A stretch of 64,000 nucleotides of DNA from an uncultured Lachnospiraceae bacterium (GTDB taxonomy: Bacteria; Bacillota; Clostridia; Lachnospirales; Lachnospiraceae): the NCBI GenBank assembly GCA_910583895.1, contig CAJTYJ010000010.1:21741-85740 (forward strand), given 5' to 3'. Both the position numbers and the translations under genes were made by a program. Below are positions 8,635 through 17,094 of the stretch, in pieces (the stretch's first letter is position 1; each line of letters begins with the position of its first letter). The notes beneath the pieces were generated by a model. The model searched no databases and was not told where the DNA came from. It saw nothing but the letters and a program-made list of their open reading frames with translations.

Positions 8635-11136
8635 CTACGGCTGATACGTAAAGAACAGATTGCCTCCCCGCTCAAACATCTCGGTGCTGTCCTTCAGTCC
8701 TGCCTTTTTAAGTTCTGTCTGGCCCGGCTCACAGATCAAAATATTCTGGGTATCATATCCCACAATCAGCACAGCCTCTCCGGTGTCCGTAATTCCCATG
8801 ACCGGCGCCTGATTGGCCACATAATACAACGCCATCCGAAGACTGCAGCCCGGAATCAGACAGCAGTCCTCCTGAAGTTCCTGTTCACAGATTTCCCACA
8901 CAGCCATCCCTTCATCCAGACATGCCTGCACATCTGTATAAATCTGTCTTTGGCGCAGCAGAAGCTGCAGACACCGGGCAAGACTGCTTCCGGAAAGCTC
9001 TGCCCCCTCCTGTGTATCGAAATCCTCAATCTGCATTCTGCCGGGACGGTTCCAGCGCTCCCACAGACGGCGCACTCCGTCTTTCCAGACAGCCCCCATA
9101 CCATCATGGGCGGCTGCCACAGCTTCCGGAAGCGTGTCAAAGCCTTCTGCCTGTCCCGAGAAGGACCATGCAAAATACTGCTCTTCTCCCTCCCGCTCCA
9201 GATGGAGACTTCGGTTTTCCTCATACAGCACCATCCGAATCCGGGGACGTTTCATGGAACCGCTCTTCATGGTTCCCTCATATGCAAACTGGTATTCGCT
9301 CCGCCGGGTCTCATCAATGGCCACCTGGAGCATGAGCTTTTCCTGTTCCGGCTCACTGGTGTAGGTGATGGGCTCCGGCAGCGCCTCCTGCCAGGCTCCG
9401 TCCGGCGTCAGCATGATGCAGGATAAATCAATGCGGTTCTCCACGATCGAAAGATCGGTCACATATTTCCCTTTGGAAGCATAGTCAAACTCCCGTACTT
9501 CATTCCCGGAGTGGTCCCTTATAATCACCCGATACATAGGAACCGTCTGTTCTCCTGCCATATTGACCCGGATGTCCTCTTCCCTGGCGGTTCCGTAGAT
9601 AAAATCCTCCTCCATAAATCCCAGTGCTTTCAGAATCTCTCCTGATTCTGCGGTTATGGGCTTTACGATCCCGTTTCTGGTGTTTAAAAGATGGATGCTT
9701 TTTGAATCCACATCCGTCCAGGCCGCCAGATATCCTCTTTTGGATACCTGCAGTTCCTCTTCCCGGATGCCTTCTGCCAGAAGGCGCACACTGCAGTCTG
9801 TCAGGTCAATCCGAAGGATCATCCCCCGGTAAGAAAGCCATGCCATTTCCTGATCATTGACAACCGAAAGCTTACCCACCTCTTCTTTGACGATCTGATA
9901 GGGCCGGTCACTGGGCAGAAAATAACGCTCTTCCACAGTATTCATTAAAGCATCATAACGGCACAGCAGCACCCCGCACCGGCCTTCATACAACCCCCGG
10001 TTCATATAACCAAAGACCAGAAAATCCATGCTCCCGGAGTCCTCCACCTGCAGGATACGGAAATCATGAGCGTTGTATAAACCTCTTTCATCTTCTTCGT
10101 CCTCAAAGCCATATACTTTGCTCAGACGGTTCTGTCCGAAATCATAGCACCAGAGCTGTCCCTGCTGCACAAAACCAATCACATTTTCTTCTTCGTTCTT
10201 TTGATAATTGGGTCTCTGGCTCTGAATCCCGAAATCGATCTTTCCATCTTCCACAATCTGACTGCCCACCTGAAAGATCCGGTCAGTGGTTCTCTCATAA
10301 TTCTGCAGATACATCCGGGACTGGGTGTACTGAATGCAGAAAGCCTCTGATACCTGGTAGAGAGCCTGGGTCTTCGCATCCCGTATCTGGTAATTCATCA
10401 CCAGGGACACGATATTGCCGCTGATGTCCGTAAAGCGGATCTGCTCCCTGGTCACCTGCTCCACCTGCATCTCTCCCCACACCACCGCCCGGGGATAGGA
10501 ATGGATATTGGCATACCCATAGTCTTTGCTGTCTGTGCTGCCGTCCGGTTCCAGTTTCTTTAAAAGCTCCTGGTTTGTATCCTTCTGAAACGTGGCCTGA
10601 TGGAAGGCTTTTGCAAAGTCCACACACTCTCTTACATGGTTTTCTCCCAGATAACTGATCTGAGAATAGTAGTATACTGCCCCGTGCTCTTCCGTATCTA
10701 CTGTGAATATAAAAAGATACCGCTCGCCCGGCTCCATCAGGTCTTTCAGATCAATGGAAACCCGCATATATTTTCCGTCGTCTTCTGTCAAAAGATCGCT
10801 GCCATCCTGAACCAGGCGGGTCATATCCAGACTCCGTACTTCATAGGACAGCCCCCGGATATGGGCATTGTACTTCTGGACAGCCATACGAAGGGTATGG
10901 TCTTGTGATATTCCAAGGACCGACTCCTTCATATAGCTGCCATTCATCTGGTCCACATATCCATGCATTTCATTGTACAGTTCTCCGTCCTGCTCTGCAT
11001 AAAGCACCGGCAGGGTCGCTCCTGCCATGGCTGCTGTCATATCCCGGTTGCCCATATAAGTTGCATAGCTCATAAATCCCGCTCCTGCCATAAAGGCCAG
11101 CAGGATGGTTACGATCCTTATAATCAGTTTCTTCAT
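8635..11136 (-). CDS. Membrane-anchored or secreted protein with degenerate C39-like C-terminal domain
   Basis: 833 residues, not recognised as a named family. A hydrophobic N-terminus (LIIRIVTILLAFMAGAGFMS) is a signal anchor. The middle (about 330-600) has repeated beta-type segments, possibly a propeller. The last 120 residues resemble the papain-like C39 fold: GSSLARCLQLLLRQ stands where the nucleophile helix is expected and GEAVLIVGYDTQNILICEP where the family has HAVxVxGYDxxNxxxxDP. The usual Cys and His appear replaced by Ser and Glu, suggesting a non-catalytic fold. This assignment is by pattern only. It is probably exported; its function is unknown. Confidence 0.7.
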   Translation of the reverse strand: MKKLIIRIVTILLAFMAGAGFMSYATYMGNRDMTAAMAGATLPVLYAEQDGELYNEMHGYVDQMNGSYMKESVLGISQDHTLRMAVQKYNAHIRGLSYEVRSLDMTRLVQDGSDLLTEDDGKYMRVSIDLKDLMEPGERYLFIFTVDTEEHGAVYYYSQISYLGENHVRECVDFAKAFHQATFQKDTNQELLKKLEPDGSTDSKDYGYANIHSYPRAVVWGEMQVEQVTREQIRFTDISGNIVSLVMNYQIRDAKTQALYQVSEAFCIQYTQSRMYLQNYERTTDRIFQVGSQIVEDGKIDFGIQSQRPNYQKNEEENVIGFVQQGQLWCYDFGQNRLSKVYGFEDEEDERGLYNAHDFRILQVEDSGSMDFLVFGYMNRGLYEGRCGVLLCRYDALMNTVEERYFLPSDRPYQIVKEEVGKLSVVNDQEMAWLSYRGMILRIDLTDCSVRLLAEGIREEELQVSKRGYLAAWTDVDSKSIHLLNTRNGIVKPITAESGEILKALGFMEEDFIYGTAREEDIRVNMAGEQTVPMYRVIIRDHSGNEVREFDYASKGKYVTDLSIVENRIDLSCIMLTPDGAWQEALPEPITYTSEPEQEKLMLQVAIDETRRSEYQFAYEGTMKSGSMKRPRIRMVLYEENRSLHLEREGEEQYFAWSFSGQAEGFDTLPEAVAAAHDGMGAVWKDGVRRLWERWNRPGRMQIEDFDTQEGAELSGSSLARCLQLLLRQRQIYTDVQACLDEGMAVWEICEQELQEDCCLIPGCSLRMALYYVANQAPVMGITDTGEAVLIVGYDTQNILICEPGQTELKKAGLKDSTEMFERGGNLFFTYQP

Positions 11137-11204
11137 CTCTTTATCTTCTCCAAATCGGGCTTTTTTATCACATCATCTTTTTCATTCTGGTAACATTGAG
11201 GCCG

Positions 11205-11233
11205 AAATTATCCGGCTGTAACTATTTTAACAA
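11205..11233 (-). promoter_or_regulatory. Possible promoter of the 8635-11136 gene
   Basis: On the minus strand TTGTTA (11233-11228) is followed after 17 bases by TAATTT (11210-11205), about 70 bases before the start at 11136. Spacing is ideal but both hexamers are only moderate matches. Confidence 0.4.
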
Positions 11234-11258
11234 GCTTTTTTTCCATGGTCAACCCATG

Positions 11259-11708
11259 TCACCTTAAGATCCCGCGGCCCCGGTTCCTTTTTCTACGCCT
11301 CATCATCTCCTGCAAAAGCAGTACCCCGATCAGATCCTGAAGCTCTTCCCACTTCGGCGCCTTTTCCCCAAAATTCTCACCCGTGCTGGCGCTGTCCCAC
11401 ACTTCCCTGGCCTTGCTTCTCAGGGACAACTGATCCGGATATTCGTCATACATCATGCTGCCAGGGTATTCCAGCCTTGTACAGACTTCCTCCACATAGG
11501 GCTGAAGCCTCCTTGCCATCAAAGGATACAGCTCCCGCAGGCGCCTGGTATCCATCTCATCTTCCATCTGTTCCGGATTATTCCACAGATTCCAGTAATT
11601 CATCTGGCTTCCGTAAGGGTACAGCCACGGAAACTCCCGCTGCCCGGGATACAGTGCCGGACAGGGCACATTTCCGTAGCAGGGGGTCCACTCCCTGCCA
11701 TCCTTCAT
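11259..11708 (-). CDS. Uncharacterised soluble protein
   Basis: About 149 residues, not recognised. It is rich in Tyr, Trp and Pro at the N-terminus and ends in a very basic tail (MMRRRKRNRGRG). No signal peptide or membrane segment is seen. The start is placed at 11708 because GGAG lies nine bases upstream; an in-frame ATG at 11723 lacks a comparable site. It is read in the same direction as the 8635 gene, about 120 bp upstream of it, and is divergent from the TetR gene. Confidence 0.7.
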   Translation of the reverse strand: MKDGREWTPCYGNVPCPALYPGQREFPWLYPYGSQMNYWNLWNNPEQMEDEMDTRRLRELYPLMARRLQPYVEEVCTRLEYPGSMMYDEYPDQLSLRSKAREVWDSASTGENFGEKAPKWEELQDLIGVLLLQEMMRRRKRNRGRGILR

Positions 11709-11827
11709 GAAATCAAACTCCATTCTTTCTTTATTATATAATCACTATATGCAGCGGCGGATTCCATGGTTCAAACCAGGAACAGATCAAAAATGACTAT
11801 TGGTCAATTTTTTATACAATCTGTGCA

Positions 11828-11856
11828 TTGCATTTTATACGAAGATAGGATACAGT
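11828..11856 (+). promoter_or_regulatory. SigA-type promoter of the TetR gene
   Basis: TTGCAT (11828-11833), a 17-base spacer and TACAGT (11851-11856), followed 25 bases later by the TetR start and its AAGGGGG ribosome site. Confidence 0.6.
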
Positions 11857-11881
11857 AGAAAAAGACAAGGGGGAATTTTTC

Positions 11882-12505
11882 ATGGGAAAAATTGAAATCA
11901 AAAAAGAAAACAAGAGAAAAGACTTGTTAAACGCCGCCTTTGATCTGTTCATCTCCAAAGGCTTTCACAACACATCCATCGCTGATATTGTGGGAAAAGC
12001 CGGTATTGCAAAAGGAACCTTTTATCTGTATTTTAAGGACAAGACCGATATCCGCAACCGGCTGATCTCTTCCAAAGCAACGCAGCTTTTCCAAAACGCC
12101 TGTTTAAAATTAAACCAGACGTCCCTCACCAGGCTGGACGAGCAGTTCATCTTTCTGACAGACGAGATACTACGAGCCCTTAAGCAGGACACATCGCTTC
12201 TGTTCTTTTTGTCCAAACATTTAAGCTGGGGAATCTTCCGAAGCTCCATGTCTGAAGAAAAATCCCCTGACGGAGTCTCCGCCAGGGAATTGTATGAACA
12301 GCTGATCGCCCGCTCCGGCTGCCGTTTTGAGAATCCGGAGATCATCATCTATCTGGTCATCGAACTGGTGGCGGGCACCAGCTACAATGCCATCCTCTAT
12401 CAGGACCCCGCAGACATCGAAGAGCTCAAGCCCTACCTGCACACCATGATCCGCCGGATCGTAGAAGATTTTGATCAGGCGCTTGGAACGGATGCCTGCC
12501 TGTGA
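11882..12505 (+). CDS. TetR/AcrR-family transcriptional regulator
   Basis: 207 residues. The N-terminal DNA-binding domain is canonical: RKDLLNAAFDLFISKGFHNTSIADIVGKAGIAKGTFYLYFKDKTDI, with the helix-turn-helix at about residues 28-47. The rest is an all-helical ligand-binding and dimerisation region with no recognisable ligand class. Its target is not obvious from the neighbours. The last 31 bp overlap the end of the convergent LysR gene, so both C-termini are encoded by the same DNA. Confidence 0.93.
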   Translation: MGKIEIKKENKRKDLLNAAFDLFISKGFHNTSIADIVGKAGIAKGTFYLYFKDKTDIRNRLISSKATQLFQNACLKLNQTSLTRLDEQFIFLTDEILRALKQDTSLLFFLSKHLSWGIFRSSMSEEKSPDGVSARELYEQLIARSGCRFENPEIIIYLVIELVAGTSYNAILYQDPADIEELKPYLHTMIRRIVEDFDQALGTDACL

Positions 12506-13443
12506 TAATCCTCATCTTTGTGCTCAAATCTCTGGATCAGAAGTTCCATGAACTGCTTTTCGATCGGGTCAAACTCCTCCTGGGCACGTTTGATCCACAG
12601 AAGCTGACTGATCTTTGGATAGGTCTTTCCGTTCATCGTAAGCGGAACCGAGCGGATCTGTGTATCTTCAAAAAAACCAAGAATCCATTTGGGGGACAGA
12701 AGTATCGCTTCTGTCTCCTCTAAAAATTTTTTACACACCCCTATGGTATTGCAGAAGATCAGATGTTCATGATTGATCCCCTCGTTCAGCTCATTCTTGT
12801 AGCGCAGTTCTCTGCGCAGAGACAGCTCCGTATCCAGCACCACATGCAGATACTGCTCTGCCTCCTCCACATCAATGCTTGTCTGATCGTAAAGCTTCGA
12901 CTTTTTCCCCATACTTGCATAAACCGGAGACCGGTCCAGTGCATGAATCTCCAGGTTCTTTCCAAGCACCTCACTCTTAAACGGCTTGGAATCCTTCTCT
13001 GCCATGACTAAAAGTCCGATATCCGCCTTCCGGCTCTCTACCATGTGAATGATCTCTCCTCTGTCATTCTCCTTTAAATCAATCTGCAGAAATTGCTCCT
13101 TATTCTCTCTGTAGAGATCCAGCAGGATATCATAGATAAAATCAAACTGCTGACTGGCAATGGCGACCCGCTGTATGAACGGATGGTCCTTCCTGCCGAA
13201 GGTCTGATCAAGCGCCTTGGAACTGTCCAGCACACTCCTGGCATACTCCAGAAAGTCCCGCCCTCTGGGCGTCAGACTCAGTCCCTTTGCCGTCCGGTCA
13301 AATAACTTAAGATTATACTCTGCCTCCAGGCTGGATACCGCCTTGGTAAGGCTGGGCTGGCTTAAGTAGAGTTCCTGCGCCGCTTTTGTTATGGAACCGC
13401 ATTCCACAACTTTGATAAAGTACTTTAACTGATTTAATCGCAT
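12475..13443 (-). CDS. LysR-family transcriptional regulator
   Basis: 322 residues. The winged helix-turn-helix is typical (MRLNQLKYFIKVVECGSITKAAQELYLSQPSLTKAVSSLE), followed by a periplasmic-binding-fold effector domain (about 90-300). LysR regulators often control a divergently transcribed neighbour; here the divergent unit is the short promoter-terminator pair at 13547-13657 rather than a protein gene. Its 3' end overlaps the TetR gene by 31 bp tail to tail. The effector is unknown. Confidence 0.93.
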   Translation of the reverse strand: MRLNQLKYFIKVVECGSITKAAQELYLSQPSLTKAVSSLEAEYNLKLFDRTAKGLSLTPRGRDFLEYARSVLDSSKALDQTFGRKDHPFIQRVAIASQQFDFIYDILLDLYRENKEQFLQIDLKENDRGEIIHMVESRKADIGLLVMAEKDSKPFKSEVLGKNLEIHALDRSPVYASMGKKSKLYDQTSIDVEEAEQYLHVVLDTELSLRRELRYKNELNEGINHEHLIFCNTIGVCKKFLEETEAILLSPKWILGFFEDTQIRSVPLTMNGKTYPKISQLLWIKRAQEEFDPIEKQFMELLIQRFEHKDEDYHRQASVPSA

Positions 13444-13546
13444 CCAGTTTCCCCCTTAAACTTGCATACCCCAATATAGCATGAAATATATACCCCGTTC
13501 TTACATTATAACCGAAACTTGGCAAATTTCCATAAAAATTTTGAAT

Positions 13547-13575
13547 TTGTGTATATTTTTTTGTTATGTTATACT
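13547..13575 (+). promoter_or_regulatory. Strong SigA-type promoter for a short transcript
   Basis: TTGTGT (13547-13552), exactly 17 bases, then TATACT (13570-13575). It is divergent from the LysR gene and points at a terminator about 70 bases away, with no protein gene between. Confidence 0.7.
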
Positions 13576-13581
13576 TATGGT

Positions 13582-13657
13582 GAACCCGATAGAGAAACCC
13601 CTATCACCTTACACACCTTAAGACAGCGCTGTCCACCCCATAGACAGCGCTGTTTTT
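13582..13657 (+). ncRNA. Candidate small RNA of about 75 nt
   Basis: The start is inferred seven bases after the -10 box. The transcript would hold a small hairpin (GATAG at 13588-13592 paired with CTATC at 13601-13605) and end at a strong intrinsic terminator: ACAGCGCTGT at 13623-13632 and again at 13644-13653, each copy itself a palindrome and the two mutually complementary, followed by TTTT. No start codon with a ribosome site gives a credible peptide. No named RNA family was recognised. It could also be a remnant leader. Confidence 0.5.
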
Positions 13658-13720
13658 CCATATACAGTCAGTTGTGGAAGAAATATCCATACACTGCTCC
13701 AATGCATTCCGATGACAAAG

Positions 13721-13753
13721 CAGACCCGCCGTGATCCTTTCACGACGGGTCTG
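13721..13753 (-). terminator. Terminator of fibre operon 1
   Basis: An inverted repeat of 13 bp with one G-U pair (CAGACCCGCCGTG / CACGACGGGTCTG) lies just after the last gene of the operon. On the minus strand it is followed by CTTTG, a short U tract, so termination may be partial. Confidence 0.65.
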
Positions 13754-13770
13754 ACTTTCGAGATGATTAT

Positions 13771-14826
13771 TTATTTTTTGTTGCCATTTTTTTCCTTCTC
13801 GTCGTCTTTTTTGCGTCTTTTCAGCCATAGGATCAGCATCGCGATCAGAGCAACTGCAGCCACACCTGCGATGGCGACCGCTCCCGCAATGTTCCTGACA
13901 CCCCCGGCATTTCCATCTTCGGCTCCGCCTGCCAAAGGCACTTCGTCGTCGTCTAACTCCTGAAGTTCCTGAGGACCTTCTGCCTGTGGTACATTCTCAT
14001 CCGGAGCCGCCACTGCTCCGCCCTCAGCTCCTCCCTGCGGCACTGCCGCGTCAGCGGCTCCTCCTGCCGTTTCTAAAGCTGGCGCCGGCGCTCCTGCGGC
14101 CGGTGCTGTACCCTCCGGGGTTCCGCCCTCCGGTGCTCCTGTTTCCGGTGCAGGGGCTTCTCCTTCCGGGGTCTGGGCCGCTCCTCCTCCCCCGGTCCCA
14201 CCGCCGGCGGCTACGCGGGCGTAAGTGAAAGTAAAGACATTCTCCGCCGCATTGGCAGACAGGGTCTTTGTCAGATTATAGGCCTGGGGCTCATAACCTT
14301 CCAGATACAGAAAGGCGATGACCGGACGGTCACCAACATTGCCGTAGTAAGTCCGGCTGGTGGCCAGGGTGTTTCCTGAAGTATCCTGATAGTTGACCAC
14401 ATAGGAAGTCATATTGCCCCGGATCCCGTAGGCGATCACATACTCCTGATCTCCTTTTACCTCAAAGGAAGACATACCAACGGTATCATTATCCCGACCG
14501 CTTAAACGAATGCCTTTGACATAATATTTACTGTTTTCTTCCAGAGACACGGATCCTTCCATGGCCGCATCAAAGTTAATCCGGTCTCCAATCTTAAGGC
14601 CGCTTACCACAACAGCGGAGCCGGACGCCGTTACGTGGTAGGCAGAACCGGTTTTTCCGTTGTCCACATTTACCTGGCTGCTGCCTGTGAAAGCGCCGTG
14701 ATTGCCCGCATAGAAGGTCACCTGATAGGTGTAGGGCTCTTCTGCCGCCCGCACACGGCTCCCACAGAGGGATACCAGCAGACACAGCGTCAGGGCACCG
14801 GTCAGTATCTGACGGATGTTACGCAT
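13771..14826 (-). CDS. MucBP-domain membrane-anchored surface protein (fibre operon 1)
   Basis: About 351 residues. It has a signal peptide ending near VRAAE, then beta-rich domains including a MucBP-like unit (VVNYQDTSGNTLA, GDRPVIAFLYLEGYE, ENVFTFTY). A low-complexity Gly/Pro/Ala/Glu region follows, then a C-terminal membrane helix (VAIAGVAAVALIAMLILWL) and a basic tail. Before the helix is EVPLAGG rather than a classic LPxTG, so it is either simply membrane-anchored or carries a non-canonical sorting motif. The start at 14826 is chosen for AAAGGAGAG upstream; it overlaps the preceding gene by eight bases. Last gene of the operon, paralogue of 33978-35033. Confidence 0.85.
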   Translation of the reverse strand: MRNIRQILTGALTLCLLVSLCGSRVRAAEEPYTYQVTFYAGNHGAFTGSSQVNVDNGKTGSAYHVTASGSAVVVSGLKIGDRINFDAAMEGSVSLEENSKYYVKGIRLSGRDNDTVGMSSFEVKGDQEYVIAYGIRGNMTSYVVNYQDTSGNTLATSRTYYGNVGDRPVIAFLYLEGYEPQAYNLTKTLSANAAENVFTFTYARVAAGGGTGGGGAAQTPEGEAPAPETGAPEGGTPEGTAPAAGAPAPALETAGGAADAAVPQGGAEGGAVAAPDENVPQAEGPQELQELDDDEVPLAGGAEDGNAGGVRNIAGAVAIAGVAAVALIAMLILWLKRRKKDDEKEKNGNKK

Positions 14827-15640
14827 GATTTCGTTCTCTCCTTTCCCTTCTGTAGCACACATATCCATAGGCGGTCAGTACAAGGCCTGCCAGAAGCGCC
14901 AGAGCCGACCACAGAACCAGGTTGCCGGCATCTCCGGTCTGTACGGAGCCGAGTGTAAAAGCCACGGAAGAGGCCGTATCTTCGCTGCCATTTCCCGCAC
15001 CGTCCTCCGGGCCATTGGATCCTTCTCCTCCTCCAAAACCGCCTGTACCGCCCCCGTTTCCACCGCCGGTGCTGTTCACCGGCTCCACTGCAAAGGCCAT
15101 CTGAAACCTTGCCAGGGTGTTCTGGTAACCATTTCCGTTTGTCTCTCCGTCCAGGGCCACCGTCAGGGATACCTGTCCGCTGCTTTGAGACTGCATGCGG
15201 TCCAGATAGAAGAACTCTGACTGGTCGGCCTCATGCAGACCTTCCCCCGACGGGGAGTCTTTCTCTCCTCCCACATTGTCGCTGCTGTAAAGGGTTGTCA
15301 CCTCTCCTTTGCTGTCCGTGTAGGTCAGAATATAGGTATAGGCACCCCCGCTGGCCGACTCCTGGCTGTCCTCCAGGCTTTGCAGCACCTCGTTGGTCAT
15401 ATACCAGTCTGTGCTTTTTATGTCCTGATTTTCCAGAGCCAGTTTGATGGTTACACTGTCCCCCGGAAGCAGACTGCTGACCGAATCTGCCACATCCGAG
15501 GAATCAAAGTTGGATGTCATCTTCCCGTCGGCATACCAGGTTTTCCAGCCATCAGCTGTATATTCCTCTGCCTGTACGCTGGTCACACTGCCCATCAGCA
15601 GACAGGCCGCCAGCGCCAGACACTGATATTTCTTCTTCAT
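14819..15640 (-). CDS. Secreted surface protein with QTGD sorting-like motif (fibre operon 1)
   Basis: About 273 residues: signal peptide (MKKKYQCLALAACLLMGSVTSVQAEE), an ectodomain with a TasA-like beta pattern (LLPGDSVTIKLALENQ, TDWYMTNEVLQSLEDS), a Gly-rich linker, then SVQTGDAGN directly before a membrane helix and a basic tail. QTGD at this position resembles the threonine-glycine cleavage site of sortase substrates without the leading LP. The start at 15640 has GGAGG six bases upstream; the longer frame to 15688 lacks this. Paralogue of 35026-35826. Confidence 0.85.
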   Translation of the reverse strand: MKKKYQCLALAACLLMGSVTSVQAEEYTADGWKTWYADGKMTSNFDSSDVADSVSSLLPGDSVTIKLALENQDIKSTDWYMTNEVLQSLEDSQESASGGAYTYILTYTDSKGEVTTLYSSDNVGGEKDSPSGEGLHEADQSEFFYLDRMQSQSSGQVSLTVALDGETNGNGYQNTLARFQMAFAVEPVNSTGGGNGGGTGGFGGGEGSNGPEDGAGNGSEDTASSVAFTLGSVQTGDAGNLVLWSALALLAGLVLTAYGYVCYRRERRERNHA

Positions 15641-15713
15641 ACGATACCTCCATGATAGTTCTGCTTTGCGCATGAGTACCCGACCCATTCACATATTCAG
15701 ATTGTACCGGAAC

Positions 15714-16262
15714 TCACTGCATCTGCTCCCGCCGTTCTGCCAGGAAGGCCAGCATCTGCAGCAGAATCGCTCCAACAATCACTGCTCCGGCCAGCATCTT
15801 TCCTTCCCGGCTGGTAAACATCTCCGCCATAGCCCCTGCTGCCGGCACAGAGTGCACAACTTTTCCGATCACATTTTCATATAGGACCGGGTTCATATCT
15901 GCAGTCTGGTTGGCGTCTCCTTTGGTGATGAATTCCCCTGTCAGCACCCGGTTCTCCACCACCCGGTGGGTGATGATCGACGCCATATCCCGGGTCCCGT
16001 AAAAAGCGATCACTTCTCCCTCTGACACATCCTTTAGTTCTGCCTCCCCGATATATACCAGGCTCCCGGTGGGGATCGACGGCTCCATGCTCCCGCTTAC
16101 CACCGAATAGATATGATAGCCGAACAGTCTTGGTACCGTCAGCGGCAGACAGGCGAGGATCAAACCGATCAGAAGCAGGGTTCCCAGACTCCGGAAAACA
16201 GCTCCCGCCATGGAGCTTTTGCTCTTCCTGCCCTGCGTTGCTTGCTTTTTCTTTTTTTCCAC
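15714..16262 (-). CDS. sipW: SipW-like type I signal peptidase (S26B)
   Basis: 182 residues with two membrane segments (about 25-45 and 155-172). The motifs SVVSGSMEPSIPTGSLVY (Ser58) and SIITHRVVE (His99) give a Ser-His pair of the ER/archaeal type rather than the Ser-Lys pair of LepB. ITKGDANQTADMNPV is also typical. Such enzymes process TasA-like proteins, and two genes with SipW-dependent leaders lie immediately upstream in the operon. The start is GTG with AAGGA upstream. The symbol reflects family resemblance. Paralogue of 35906-36436. Confidence 0.9.
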   Translation of the reverse strand: MEKKKKQATQGRKSKSSMAGAVFRSLGTLLLIGLILACLPLTVPRLFGYHIYSVVSGSMEPSIPTGSLVYIGEAELKDVSEGEVIAFYGTRDMASIITHRVVENRVLTGEFITKGDANQTADMNPVLYENVIGKVVHSVPAAGAMAEMFTSREGKMLAGAVIVGAILLQMLAFLAERREQMQ

Positions 16263-16325
16263 GTATCTTTTCCTTATATATAAGCTCCGGCTCCTGCGCC
16301 TGGTCCGGATTTTATCCCTGCACTT

Positions 16326-17078
16326 TTAAAGATGCAGGCTTTTGTCCTCCCCGATACTTACGTCCACTCCCCAGGCACTTTTAATGGCATCTTCTGCGTT
16401 GTGGGTCTGCACGGCGTCTACCTCTGCCTCCAGGAAGAAGCGATAGCCGTTGTACAAATAAGAAGTCTGACCGTTTTCTGTTTCTGCTTTCTTCAGTACC
16501 TCCGGATCGATCCGAAGCCCGGTGCACAGTAAAGAAGTCTCTTCTCCCTGCGCCAGCGGCCTCTGATAGTACAGTACGGTCCGCTCTTTTGTGGAAGCAC
16601 TTTCATCCACGATCCAGCCGTTTCCTGTTTCTCCCAGGCCATCCAGATGAATCAGTTCGGGGTTTAGCCTGGTATCCCGCCGGCCGGCTGCATCTGCCCA
16701 GCTCCGGTAGAGAATCACACGCACATAGCTGTCGATCTGACCGCTGTTCTGGACACTTAACGTTTCCTCATACTGTTTTCCAGGAACCAGTTTCTCGTCT
16801 CCCTGAAATCTTCCTTCCAGCAGGATGCCTCTTGGCTCTCCATCCTCTCCCACATGATTGGATACCCAGCCCTGCTCCGTGTAGTTGCGGTTGCTGATGA
16901 TGGTTCCGTTTTCCAGAAGGCTGACACCGATGCTGGACACTTCCACGTTCATTTCATAACTGTCACTGTAATAGGTAAGGGCTGCCCTGGTGCTTCCTAC
17001 GGTGCTGAGCAGAAGCAGTACTGCAGCAGCACTGAAAAACAGGACCGGACTGGTAATTATGTGTTTCCGTTTTTTCAT
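16326..17078 (-). CDS. TasA/camelysin-like protein with SipW-dependent leader (longer type)
   Basis: 250 residues. The leader (SPVLFFSAAAVLLLLSTVGSTRAALTYYSD) matches the SipW-dependent signal pattern in which an aromatic-rich stretch follows the cleavage site. The mature part is a beta-rich domain (VSSIGVSLLENG, VPGKQYEETLSVQNSGQIDSYVRVILYRSW) as in TasA-like fibre subunits; the last part (YRFFLEAEVDAVQTHNAEDAIKSAWGVD) is also family-typical. There is no sorting signal, so it is probably assembled non-covalently. GGAGGG precedes the start. Paralogue of 36436-37197. Confidence 0.85.
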   Translation of the reverse strand: MKKRKHIITSPVLFFSAAAVLLLLSTVGSTRAALTYYSDSYEMNVEVSSIGVSLLENGTIISNRNYTEQGWVSNHVGEDGEPRGILLEGRFQGDEKLVPGKQYEETLSVQNSGQIDSYVRVILYRSWADAAGRRDTRLNPELIHLDGLGETGNGWIVDESASTKERTVLYYQRPLAQGEETSLLCTGLRIDPEVLKKAETENGQTSYLYNGYRFFLEAEVDAVQTHNAEDAIKSAWGVDVSIGEDKSLHL

Positions 17079-17094
17079 TCCTGTTTACCCTCCT

